Assembly (NCBI RefSeq): GCF_002906155.1
Contig: NZ_MUJK01000014.1
Span: 1-64,000, forward strand
Direction of reading: 5' to 3'
DNA: 64,000 bases
Source of the DNA: Pseudomonas laurylsulfativorans
GTDB lineage: Bacteria > Pseudomonadota > Gammaproteobacteria > Pseudomonadales > Pseudomonadaceae
Shown: piece by piece, positions 9,577-18,284 of the stretch
How the letters are laid out: each line of letters opens with the position of its first letter
Position numbering within the stretch: the stretch's first letter is position 1
Position numbers and translations under genes: made by a program
The notes under the pieces: generated by a model
Told to the model about the DNA's origin: nothing
Databases searched by the model: none
The model's input: the letters and a program-made list of their open reading frames with translations, nothing else

Positions 9577-10740
9577 TCATAAGGCGTTCCTCAAAAATTG
9601 CAGGTGGGCGACCTGACGGCTGAATTCAACGCTGGAAAGCCGTTGCTTCGGTCGCGGGCTCATGGCCTGGCTGATCGCGCGTGTGGGTTGGCCGGTCAGG
9701 CGTGCGAGCACCAGCCATTGTTCGGCGACGCCGAGTTGTTCAAAGCCGGGATGGCGATGCCGCACGCGTCGCAGAATGTCCTGCTGCAAGGCTTGCAGCA
9801 GGCCAGCCTGACCGTTGCGACGCAACAAGAAGTCGGCACTGGCGCGTAGGTGCTCCTGCAATTGCCGGCGTGCTTTCGGTGCCGGTTCCAGCAAGGGACC
9901 CTGCCGAATGCCAAAGTGCCAGAAACCCAGGCCGATCAAGGCGAACAACGCGACCAGTGCCTGGGGAAAGTAACGCAGCAGCAAGGTCGGCAGGCTGTCG
10001 TGATCGGTATTGAATATCAGTGTCACGCGGGTGTCGGCAGTCAGGTACCAAAGCAGCCAGGCGTTGTCGTACTGCTCGATGGCCGGGGTTTTCCACAGGT
10101 CGGCATCGGTGACCACGATGATTGAGCCGAGGCCGCTGTTGAGTTGCATCATGTGCGTGGCCCCGGCGCTGTTGGCCCAGGCCTGGGCGAGGTTTTTCGG
10201 GTCTTCGAGGTGGAACGCGGTATCGAAACCGGCGTAGGCCGGGGCGTCTTCGTCTTCCAGGTACAGCTTGGTCAGTTGCGGGTACGGATCTTCGCCGACA
10301 TTGGGTGGCGGCTGCTTGAGGTCTTTGCTCAGGGATTGGCGCAGTTCTACCCGATCAAGCAGCAGGTCGTTGCTTTGGCCGAGTTTTTCATCCCACAACG
10401 ACTCGGCAACGAACAGAAGCCGTCCGCCGGCCCGGGTCCAGTTCATCACCTGGTCGATCTGTCGTGGGGACATGTTGTAGCGGTCACCGAGCAACAGCAG
10501 GCTGTGTTGATGCGGGTCGAGGCTGGGCAGGATGTCGAGGCCATTGGCGTGGCCGACACTCAGGCCTTGCTTGCGCAGGAACAGTTCCGCCGCCAGATAA
10601 GGGTTGGCCCTGGCTTCGGGAGAAGGACCGTGGTCTATTTCGGTCTGATAAGGCGTTGCCTTGAGGTACAGATAAACACCCAGCGCAGCCACCAGCACGG
10701 CGAGCAATGCAACGGCTAGCGCCCCCCGGTGCCGACTCAA
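9577..10740 (-). CDS. DUF4350 membrane protein
   Basis: This 387-residue protein has an N-terminal membrane anchor (residues 7-26), a periplasm-facing DUF4350 domain and a second membrane segment near residues 260-280. The DUF4350 domain holds the stretches SLLLLGDRYNMSPRQ and GGRLLFVAESLW. A basic cytoplasmic tail follows. DUF4350 proteins are standard neighbours of MoxR-DUF58 pairs, but their function is unknown. The ATG overlaps the stop codon of the DUF4129 gene (ATGA). It is now the last gene of this half of the operon, because moxR lies 4.3 kb further on. Confidence 0.8.
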   Translation of the reverse strand: MSRHRGALAVALLAVLVAALGVYLYLKATPYQTEIDHGPSPEARANPYLAAELFLRKQGLSVGHANGLDILPSLDPHQHSLLLLGDRYNMSPRQIDQVMNWTRAGGRLLFVAESLWDEKLGQSNDLLLDRVELRQSLSKDLKQPPPNVGEDPYPQLTKLYLEDEDAPAYAGFDTAFHLEDPKNLAQAWANSAGATHMMQLNSGLGSIIVVTDADLWKTPAIEQYDNAWLLWYLTADTRVTLIFNTDHDSLPTLLLRYFPQALVALFALIGLGFWHFGIRQGPLLEPAPKARRQLQEHLRASADFLLRRNGQAGLLQALQQDILRRVRHRHPGFEQLGVAEQWLVLARLTGQPTRAISQAMSPRPKQRLSSVEFSRQVAHLQFLRNAL

Positions 10741-12281
10741 CGGACTGCCCCCGCGTCGAACAACACTCGCCAGCCATCACACAGTTCCTGTTGCACTTGT
10801 TCGGGTGGCAAACGGTGACCATAGGCCATGTTTTGCCAGTGCCCGGTCAGGTTTTTGCTGTAGGCCAGCAAGGCTGGTTGCTGTAACAACTCGACCCGCC
10901 GCAGCACCTGCCCTTCGGTGTCGGCGGCTTTGAGCGCGATGTTGAAGTCGTGCAACAGGCGGCTGAGCAGGGCGCGATAGAGCAAGCCGAGGGCTTCGCG
11001 AGGATCAGTCTGCCAGAGGCTTTCAGCGCGGGCGGCAATGTCGGCGGGCAGAGTTTCGGGCTTGAGGTCCAGGCCGAATGCCTGCTGAGGTAATGACCGG
11101 GTGGCTTTAACCTTGAGCGTCGGCTGTCGGCCGACGAACGCCTGCAACCAATCGCGATAGCGCCAGATCAACAGGCCGATGCATGCGATGACGATGCCCC
11201 ACAGCGTGACTTCAATCAGTGTCGCCAAGGCCCCGAAGTGTTGCCCCTCAAACAGTTTTAACAGCGCCTTCAACCATTGCGGTGTCTTGCCGTCGTCCGA
11301 GGCATCAGCGTCCGGCTTGTCTTCGCCCAAGCGATAGCGTGTCACCGTTTCCCGGTTCTTGAAGGGCGGCTGTTCGAGGATCGTCTTGATGCTGTCCCTG
11401 GAGGCCTGGCTGGACAGTGGCTGATCCAGCAAGCGCGGGCTGTCGAGTGAGTTGGCCGGTTCGGCGGCCCATACGCTGTGCGTGGCTGGCATCAGAACAA
11501 TCACGGCCACCAGCAAGACAGCGCCTGCACTGACCAGGCGTTGACGCAATCGGCGGAACACCAGTTCGATATCCCAGGCCTCAAGCACGGTGCGCCGGTT
11601 CAGGTAAAGGCTGAAGCCGCAGGCGACGTAGACCGGCTCCCAGACCACCAGCACCAGTGCATAAAAGGCATTGGTCAGGTGTTCCAGCCAGCGCCAGTCC
11701 TGGCTGGCCGCCGAGATCAGCGACTGCCAGCTCCAGTCGAGCGCGACCTGTTGTGGCAGCAGCAGATAGAACAACACCATCAAGCCGATCCACAACGCGC
11801 CTTCCAGGTGCGCGCCGATGATCGTCAGCCAGCGTGCGGCGCCAGCCTCTCGCTGCAAAAGCACCTGTAAACGTTGCTGGCGTTGCGCTCCGTCGAGGCC
11901 TTCGAGTTGCACCACCGGCATCACGAAACTGCGGTGCAGACTCAGGCGGCGCCAGGTCAGGCTGGCCAGCAATTGTGGTTTGAGCAGGCGTGGCCATTGT
12001 TGCAGGGCCTGCTTCAGTGTGGGCGTTTCACCGAACATGGCTTTGGACAGGATGTACAAGGGCAGGCGTTCGAACGCCGGCTTCAGCCACCAGAATATGA
12101 ACACGGCGAGCGAGGGCGAATCCCAGAGTCCCCAACTGAGCAGCGCGAAAATGGGCAAGGTGATCATGGCCCAACTGGTCATCAGCAGACGTCGGTGGCG
12201 CTGGCTCAGGAGCACGCCGAGGTCCATGGCTTCCCAGGTCGAGCGCGGGCGAATCATCACGGTGGCGTCACTCAGGCGCAT
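10737..12281 (-). CDS. DUF4129 multi-pass membrane protein
   Basis: The 514-residue protein has several membrane segments in its first half (about residues 33-60, 150-185, 255-275) and another near 365-385. A cytoplasmic C-terminal region follows, with the pattern REALGLLYRALLSRLLHDF and HWQNMAYGHRLPPEQ that is typical of DUF4129. In some bacteria DUF4129 is fused to a transglutaminase-like domain, but here it is not. The start at 12281 overlaps the SpoIIM-like gene by 14 bases, and the longer frame upstream lies wholly inside that gene. It belongs to the conserved RDD-SpoIIM-DUF4129-DUF4350-MoxR-DUF58 set, whose function is unknown. Confidence 0.8.
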   Translation of the reverse strand: MRLSDATVMIRPRSTWEAMDLGVLLSQRHRRLLMTSWAMITLPIFALLSWGLWDSPSLAVFIFWWLKPAFERLPLYILSKAMFGETPTLKQALQQWPRLLKPQLLASLTWRRLSLHRSFVMPVVQLEGLDGAQRQQRLQVLLQREAGAARWLTIIGAHLEGALWIGLMVLFYLLLPQQVALDWSWQSLISAASQDWRWLEHLTNAFYALVLVVWEPVYVACGFSLYLNRRTVLEAWDIELVFRRLRQRLVSAGAVLLVAVIVLMPATHSVWAAEPANSLDSPRLLDQPLSSQASRDSIKTILEQPPFKNRETVTRYRLGEDKPDADASDDGKTPQWLKALLKLFEGQHFGALATLIEVTLWGIVIACIGLLIWRYRDWLQAFVGRQPTLKVKATRSLPQQAFGLDLKPETLPADIAARAESLWQTDPREALGLLYRALLSRLLHDFNIALKAADTEGQVLRRVELLQQPALLAYSKNLTGHWQNMAYGHRLPPEQVQQELCDGWRVLFDAGAVR

Positions 12282-13245
12282 GGCGGCGACGTCCGGCAAA
12301 CACGAGATAAACCACCACCAGCAACCAGAGCGCCGCGCCAACCAGGTACTTGGTCTGGTGCGACGGGCCAGTCATTGATGACCAGTAGGCTTCGATAAAC
12401 GCTGCAATCAACAGAAACAGCATGACCCCGCAGATCAGCAGCACGCTCTTGCGCGCCGCCAATTGCAATGCCTCGGCGCGCGGCAGGCGCCCTGGGGCGA
12501 TCAACGCCCAGCCCAGCTTCAGGCCGGCGGCACCGGCCAGGGCGATGGCGCTGAGTTCAAAAGCGCCATGACCGATCACGAATGACCAAAAGGTTTGCCC
12601 ATAACCGACGTAGGTCAGGTGACCGGCCACCGCACCAATCATCAGGCCGTTATAGATCAGGAAAAACACACTGCCCAAACCAAACAGCAAACCGCTGGCA
12701 AAGGTCTGAAAGGCAATGCCGATGTTGTGCATGATGTAGTAGCCGAACATCGCCCAGTCCTCGCTGGCGGCCCGTTCCACCGTGCGCCCGAGATGACCGG
12801 CAACGGGGTCGTACATGCTTTGCATCTCGCTGACCTGTTCGGCGGGGATCAGGTTGTAGACCAGGTTCGGGTACAGGTACACCAGCAGCGCGAATCCGCC
12901 CAGACTGACAAAAAACATCAGGCTGGCGGCGAGGACGAAACGCCACTGTTCACGCACCAGTCGCGGAAAGTCGGCCAGGATGAATGCCAGCACGCTGGCG
13001 CCCAGACGGCTGCGGTGACGGTAGAGTTGTTGGTGTCCGCGCAGGACTTGTTGTTGCAAGGAGTCGATCAGAAAGCTGCTGTAGCCACGCTCCCGTGCCA
13101 GTGCCAGGTGGTGGCAGAGGCGTCGGTAGTCCTTCGGGAAACTACCGGCATTGGCGGCTTTGCCGTCCCGTTCCAACTGATCGAGCAGGCCGGAGAAGCG
13201 CTCCCATTCGGCCTTGTGCCGGCTTTCGAAAAGGCTTTGCTTCAT
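12268..13245 (-). CDS. SpoIIM-like (DUF95) integral membrane protein
   Basis: The 325-residue protein has a soluble N-terminal part of about 100 residues, then five or so membrane helices. These include the family region MFGYYIMHNIGIAFQTFASG and FWSFVIGHGAFELSAIALAGAAGL. The HG.FEL motif is characteristic of stage II sporulation protein M relatives, which in non-sporulating bacteria accompany RDD and MoxR genes. The ATG overlaps the RDD stop codon (ATGA), which indicates coupling. The role is unknown. A membrane scaffold or channel component acting with MoxR-DUF58 is a reasonable inference. Confidence 0.85.
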   Translation of the reverse strand: MKQSLFESRHKAEWERFSGLLDQLERDGKAANAGSFPKDYRRLCHHLALARERGYSSFLIDSLQQQVLRGHQQLYRHRSRLGASVLAFILADFPRLVREQWRFVLAASLMFFVSLGGFALLVYLYPNLVYNLIPAEQVSEMQSMYDPVAGHLGRTVERAASEDWAMFGYYIMHNIGIAFQTFASGLLFGLGSVFFLIYNGLMIGAVAGHLTYVGYGQTFWSFVIGHGAFELSAIALAGAAGLKLGWALIAPGRLPRAEALQLAARKSVLLICGVMLFLLIAAFIEAYWSSMTGPSHQTKYLVGAALWLLVVVYLVFAGRRRHAPE

Positions 13246-13967
13246 GTCGGCCCCAACAAGCCGCGGGCGATGCCGTTGAGCTCGTTCACAGCCTGCGGGG
13301 CCGGAACCTGCAAGGGGTGGGCGAGAATCGCGGCCAGCTCATCGGCCCGCGCCCGGGAGAGTTCACCCTGACGCTCGGCAAACCCTAGAATCGCCCGTTG
13401 CTCGGTGAGTGTCAGGGCAAAGGGCGGGCGGCGGGGCTGTGCTTCGGGGAGTTCGGGGCGGATGTGCGACTGTTCGCGGTGGATCACCAGGGTCCCGGCG
13501 GCGAGATCGCCGAGGCGCTTGAAGTGGGGGTGTTGCAGGCAACTGATGGCCCCGAGGAAGTAACCGAACGGCAGCAGGTCGACAACGCGCAGCAGGTTGC
13601 GTAGCAGGGACGCGGACCAGCCGATCGGGGTGCCATCGTCGTGCACCACCCGCAGTCCCATCCATTGCTTGCCCGGCGAGCGGCCTTGGTTCAGCACCTC
13701 GAACAGCACCATGTACCACCAGCTCACCACGAACAGCAGGATCGACCCGAGCCCGGCACCCAGTTTGCCGAGCATCGCCAAGGCAATGAACAGCACGCCC
13801 AGGATCAGCCCGCGCAACCCCAGATCGATGGAGAACGCCAGCGCACGGACCATCAACCCGGCCGGGCGCAGTGGCAGGTCGACGCCCTCTGGCGTTTCGA
13901 CCTGGTACTGCGTATCCAGTGGCGGTGACAGCGGCGCATTCCCTGGCAGTGCTGTGGTCTCGAGCAT
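13242..13967 (-). CDS. RDD-family membrane protein, first gene of the MoxR-type operon
   Basis: The 241-residue protein has an RDD domain (Arg and two Asp in conserved membrane positions). LVVRALAFSIDLGLRG opens the domain, and SPGKQWMGLRVVHDDG is the typical loop. RDD proteins include ion/proton antiporters and assembly factors. The function here is not known. It is the promoter-proximal gene of the conserved set. ATG 13967 was chosen over an in-frame TTG two codons earlier. It is divergent from sbcB, with 186 bases between them that must hold both promoters. Confidence 0.82.
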   Translation of the reverse strand: MLETTALPGNAPLSPPLDTQYQVETPEGVDLPLRPAGLMVRALAFSIDLGLRGLILGVLFIALAMLGKLGAGLGSILLFVVSWWYMVLFEVLNQGRSPGKQWMGLRVVHDDGTPIGWSASLLRNLLRVVDLLPFGYFLGAISCLQHPHFKRLGDLAAGTLVIHREQSHIRPELPEAQPRRPPFALTLTEQRAILGFAERQGELSRARADELAAILAHPLQVPAPQAVNELNGIARGLLGPT

Positions 13968-14153
13968 GGGCAACCTGATGATGTGGCCTGGATCGGGATT
14001 CTGTGTCCATCCGATGCTAGCAGCCTATGCGGGGGGAAACGACATAACTGTGTATTGCCTGGCGAGTCGCGCAAGGTGTTTGAATGACAAGACACTGGTC
14101 GGGGCGGGAGGTGAACGCCTAGACTTTGCCGATCTTCAGTTCAGGAATCGCCC

Positions 14154-15584
14154 GTGACCTCCATCTTCTGGTACGACTACGAAACCACTGGCATCAATCC
14201 CCGTTGCGACCGTCCGTTGCAAATGGCCGGCCTGCGCACTGACTTCGATCTCAATGAAATTGACGAACCGGTCAATCTTTTCTGCCGGCCCAGTGACGAC
14301 ATCCTGCCGCACCCGGCCGCCTGCGCGATCACCGGAATCACCCCTGGGCAACTGCAGGCGCAAGGCTTGAGCGAAGCCGATTTCATGACCCGGGTGCATG
14401 CCCAGCTGGCGGCGCCGGGTACCTGTGGCGCGGGGTATAACACCTTGCGTTTCGATGATGAGATGACCCGCTACAGCCTGTACCGAAACTTTTTCGACCC
14501 TTATGCGCGGGAGTGGCAGGGCGGCAACAGCCGCTGGGACCTGATCGATGTGGTGCGCGCCGCCTATGCCTTGCGTCCCGATGGCCTGGTCTGGCCGACC
14601 GATGACGAGGGGCGGGTCACGCTCAAGCTCGAACGCCTGACCGCTGCCAATGGCATTGATCATGGCAATGCCCACGAAGCGCTGTCGGACGTTCGCGCGA
14701 CGATCGCCCTGGCGCGCCTGATACGGGAAAAACAGCCAAAGTTGTACGACTGGCTGTTTCAGCTACGCAGCAAGCAAAAAGTCATGGACCAGATACGCCT
14801 GCTGCAACCGCTGGTGCATGTTTCCGGGCGCTTTTCGGCCGCGCGCAGCTATGTGGGTGTGGTGTTGCCGCTGGCCTGGCACCCGCGCAACAAGAACGCC
14901 CTGATTGTCTGTGACCTGCACCTCGATCCCCAGGGCCTGCTCGATCTGGATGCCGAAAGCTTGCGCCAGCGCTTGTACACCCGCCGCGACGAACTGGCCG
15001 AAGGCGAGTTGCCGGTGCCGTTGAAGCTGATTCACATCAACAAGTGCCCGGTGGTGGCACCGTTGTCGGTACTTCGCCAGGCAGACCAGCAACGCCTGGG
15101 GCTGGATATGGCGCTGTATCAGCAGCGGGTGTTGCGGCTAAATGACGCGCAAAAAGTTTGGCGCGATAAAGTCCTGGCGATTTATGCCCGTGAAGATTTT
15201 TCTCAGAGCCAGGATCCGGAACAACAGTTATACGATGGATTTATCGGTGATCGGGATCGGCGATTGTGTGAACAAGTCAGAACCGTGGACCCGCTGCAAT
15301 TGGCGCAAGAGCAGTGGCCTTTCGATGACGAACGTTTGCCTGAATTGCTGTTTCGATATCGCGCACGTAACTTTCCCGAGACGTTGAATGCCGAGGAGCA
15401 AGAACGCTGGCGAATATTCTGTCAGAAACGTTTGTCAGAACCCGAGTGGGGGGCGCCAAATACCCTTGAAAGTTTTGTAGACGCCGCGGCCCAGTTGAGC
15501 GTTAGTGCTACTCCGTTTCAGCAGGGGGTGCTCAGTGAGTGGCAGGATTATGTCCAGGGACTGCGCCAGCGTTTGTGTCTTTGA
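14154..15584 (+). CDS. sbcB: exodeoxyribonuclease I
   Basis: Exonuclease I degrades single-stranded DNA 3' to 5' in recombination and mismatch repair. The 476-residue protein starts with the DEDD exonuclease motif I (WYDYETTG, catalytic Asp and Glu). It continues with NTLRFDDEM for motif II and HEALSDVRATIALARLI for motif III. An SH3-like and a helical C-terminal region follow, in line with the E. coli enzyme. The start is GTG at 14154, because the DYETTG motif must lie at residues 8-13. The gene is convergent with mvaT and shares its terminator, an arrangement also found in P. aeruginosa. Confidence 0.93.
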   Translation: MTSIFWYDYETTGINPRCDRPLQMAGLRTDFDLNEIDEPVNLFCRPSDDILPHPAACAITGITPGQLQAQGLSEADFMTRVHAQLAAPGTCGAGYNTLRFDDEMTRYSLYRNFFDPYAREWQGGNSRWDLIDVVRAAYALRPDGLVWPTDDEGRVTLKLERLTAANGIDHGNAHEALSDVRATIALARLIREKQPKLYDWLFQLRSKQKVMDQIRLLQPLVHVSGRFSAARSYVGVVLPLAWHPRNKNALIVCDLHLDPQGLLDLDAESLRQRLYTRRDELAEGELPVPLKLIHINKCPVVAPLSVLRQADQQRLGLDMALYQQRVLRLNDAQKVWRDKVLAIYAREDFSQSQDPEQQLYDGFIGDRDRRLCEQVRTVDPLQLAQEQWPFDDERLPELLFRYRARNFPETLNAEEQERWRIFCQKRLSEPEWGAPNTLESFVDAAAQLSVSATPFQQGVLSEWQDYVQGLRQRLCL

Positions 15585-15619
15585 ATTCGAACATGCCGGG
15601 GCTTAAACGCCACACATAA

Positions 15620-15651
15620 AAAAACGCCAGCAATTGCTGGCGTTCTTTTTT
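15620..15651. terminator. bidirectional terminator between sbcB and mvaT
   Basis: AACGCCAGCAATTGCTGGCGTT is a perfect inverted repeat at 15623-15644. An A run lies on the left and a T run on the right, so it serves both convergent genes. Confidence 0.9.
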
Positions 15652-15683
15652 GTCACGGATCCATCTGCGACAAGCTCTGAGGC

Positions 15684-16061
15684 TTAGCCCAGCAGGGTAG
15701 CCCAGCCTTCCACTACGTCACCGCCCCACTTGGCTTTCCACTCTTTCAGAGTCTTGTGGTTGCCACCTTTGGTTTCGATGACTTCGCCGTTGTGCGGGTT
15801 TTTGTATTGTTTAACTTTGCGGGCACGCTTGGTGCCGGTAGTTTTTACTGCACCGCCGCGTGGTGCCTTGGATTTGGATTCTGGATCCAGCAGCGCGATG
15901 ATGTCACGCAGGGACTTGGAGTATTCACCCATCAGAGTGCGCAGTTTGCCTTCGAATTCCAGCTCGGTTTGCAGTTTGTCGTCTTGGGACAGGTTCTTCA
16001 AACGGGCTTGCAGCTCTTTGATAGCTTCTTCGGTGGCGCGATATTCGTTGATCAAGGACAT
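15684..16061 (-). CDS. mvaT: MvaT, H-NS-family xenogeneic silencer
   Basis: MvaT coats AT-rich DNA and represses horizontally acquired and virulence genes, with wide effects in Pseudomonas. The 125-residue protein begins MSLINEYRATEEAIKELQAR (coiled-coil oligomerisation domain). It ends with the DNA-binding domain KQYKNPHNGEVIETKGGNH and KTLKEWKAKWG, whose AT-pincer region is recognisable. This start is that of MvaT, not of its paralogue MvaU (MSKLAEFR type). ATG 16061 follows AAGG at ten bases. The upstream DNA is unusually AT-rich, so autoregulation is plausible. The neighbour sbcB is the same as in P. aeruginosa. Confidence 0.93.
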   Translation of the reverse strand: MSLINEYRATEEAIKELQARLKNLSQDDKLQTELEFEGKLRTLMGEYSKSLRDIIALLDPESKSKAPRGGAVKTTGTKRARKVKQYKNPHNGEVIETKGGNHKTLKEWKAKWGGDVVEGWATLLG

Positions 16062-16386
16062 GTGGACTACCTTATGTTGTGCGCTGGATGGCAGGTGACA
16101 GTGCGGCAATAATAGTCACGGTGTTTCATCAAGTAAACATTTAAGCCAACTTTATTTAATTTAGTTGCTGTGTCTTTGGCGCACATTGGGTAGTGCAGTT
16201 ATTGTCGGTCAGATATACATAAATTAACAATTGACCGGCACCGCTAGAGCACTGGTGCTAACAAGCACAGGTGTTGTCCGCCTTGCCGCACCGACCTTCC
16301 GGCAGGGCGAATCGTCAACAATACTGCAGTTTTGCTGCGCAATCGCTAGAATGGCGGCCTTTGCGAAGTTCTGGAGTTTCCCCCTC
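16062..16386. other. AT-rich divergent control region of mvaT and purU
   Basis: These 325 bases hold no gene. The part at about 16110-16230 is much richer in A and T than its surroundings, with several TA steps (TTTATTTAATTTAG, ATATACATAAATTAAC). Such DNA is a preferred target of MvaT-type proteins, so feedback on mvaT is likely. A TTGACC followed by GCTAAC near 16230-16260 could be part of the purU promoter. This is only suggestive. Confidence 0.45.
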
Positions 16387-17235
<849 letters not shown>

Positions 17236-17260
17236 TAGACGTACGGCGCGGTTGAAATTC

Positions 17261-17295
17261 GAAGGGCCTGAGCGTTCAATCGCTTCAGGCCCTTC
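17261..17295 (+). terminator. terminator hairpin behind purU
   Basis: GAAGGGCCTGAGCG (17261-17274) pairs with CGCTTCAGGCCCTTC (17281-17295), with one bulged base. The T run after it is short and interrupted, so termination may be partial. Confidence 0.6.
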
Positions 17296-17321
17296 GCCGT
17301 TTCTGCACCGAGGACAAGACC

Positions 17322-17561
17322 ATGGCCGATCCATTGGACAAAGCCACATCCAAGGCTCCCGCCACGTTGGGCGAGGGTTGCCTGAGCCGCTACGACCCCG
17401 ATGACATGGGGCCTGAAACAGGTACGGAGTTCCCTGGCGCCGCGCAATTGTGGGAGGAATTGAACGTAGGAGCCGGCTTGCCGGCGAAAGAGTCCCAGGC
17501 TTGCAGTGATTTCCAGGGCCCTATCGCTGGCACGCCAGCTCCTACGGATAGACATTCTTGA
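17322..17561 (+). CDS. small hypothetical protein with a REP-derived C-terminus
   Basis: The ATG is preceded by GAGG, and the first 48 residues look like a real small acidic protein (MADPLDKATSKAPATLGEGC, then RYDPDDMGPETGTEFPGAAQ). From residue 49 on the frame runs through a REP doublet (17466-17545), so the last 30 residues are the translation of a repeat. The original protein was probably about 50 residues. Its function is unknown. It ends across the stop of the opposite-strand flippase pseudogene. Confidence 0.45.
   Translation: MADPLDKATSKAPATLGEGCLSRYDPDDMGPETGTEFPGAAQLWEELNVGAGLPAKESQACSDFQGPIAGTPAPTDRHS
17466..17545. repeat. REP doublet (REPIN), GTAGGAGC type
   Basis: Two inverted copies face each other: GTAGGAGCCGGCTTGCCGG at the left and CTGGCACGCCAGCTCCTAC at the right, with about 40 bases between them. 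The doublet overlaps the end of the small ORF at 17322. Confidence 0.8.
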
Positions 17562-18073
17562 TCAATTTCTTGAGCGACGGCCGGCCCAGCATCAGCCAAA
17601 ACACCGGCCCGCCGACCAGCAAGTAGAAGTAATACGTCACCGCCCGCCAAATCAGAATCGCCGCCGTGGACTTCCCGACCATGGGCGCCAGCAACGCCGC
17701 CGATGTTAGCTCAGCCGCTCCGGCTCCGCCCGGCAACAGGCTGAATTGCCCGGCACTCAGCGCCAGCATCTGGATCGGAAAACTCCAGGCCCACTGCAAA
17801 TCCGCGCCGAGCCCGCGCAACGCCAGATAGAGCACGCTGTGGCGCAGGACCCAATGCACACAGGTCAGGGCAAATACCTTGATCAAGGTCCGCACGGGTA
17901 GTTTCAGCGTGTCGGTAAACGCTGCCAGAAACTGCAGGAGCTTGCGCGCCAAGGCGAATCAATGAACGGTGATAGCGCGCGACCATCACGCAACTGATCA
18001 GGCTATCGAACAACAGTTTTGGAATCAGCACTGCCGCGAGCAGGCCGAGAATCAACAGCAGTGCGCGACTCAT
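17542..18073 (-). pseudogene. decayed lysylphosphatidylglycerol-synthase-type flippase gene
   Basis: The C-terminal 136 residues (from ARKLLQFLAAF) match the end of the YbhN/UPF0104 flippase-like family, including LSAGQFSLLPGGAGAAELT and YYFYLLVGGPVFWLMLG. The start lies in another frame: ATG 18073 encodes MSRALLLILGLLAAVLIPKL, then ISCVMVARYHRSLIRLG. The two frames meet near 17950-17960. Family members are usually about 300 residues, but only about 177 codons are left. The gene has therefore lost an internal part and is frameshifted. The ATG overlaps the stop of the upstream fragment (ATGA), the relic of an operon. Confidence 0.65.
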
Positions 18074-18240
18074 GCCGCACGACCTACGCGGTCGTTTTGC
18101 AGCGCCAGCCAACGGGCCTTGGTCATCGGAACTCTTGCGTTGTCGAGCAGGCGCTCCGGGGTTTGTAGCCAGTATTGACGCGAAAACACATGGCGCATGT
18201 CCACCGGGTGCAGGCGCAGGTGACGGTGCTCAGATAAGTG
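18070..18240 (-). pseudogene. C-terminal fragment of a gene upstream of the flippase (possible deacetylase)
   Basis: The minus strand is open to a TGA that overlaps the flippase ATG. It encodes RLHPVDMRHVFSRQYWLQTP and continues with ERLLDNARVPMTKARWLALQ. This looks like the end of a protein whose front has been lost: the frame runs into a hairpin at 18245 and then into the chemoreceptor gene. The HPxD stretch suggests a polysaccharide-deacetylase-like protein, which often precedes this flippase, but the assignment is tentative. Confidence 0.4.
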
Positions 18241-18244
18241 CGCA

Positions 18245-18272
18245 CCCCATCGCTGGCTTACCAGCGATGGGG
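18245..18272 (-). terminator. hairpin behind the chemoreceptor gene
   Basis: CCCCATCGCTGG at 18245-18256 pairs perfectly with CCAGCGATGGGG at 18261-18272. It lies 12 bases beyond the chemoreceptor stop and contains the CGCTGGC core of the REP family. It may stop or stabilise the transcript. It has no T run. Confidence 0.5.
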
Positions 18273-18284
18273 CCGGTTCAGGCG

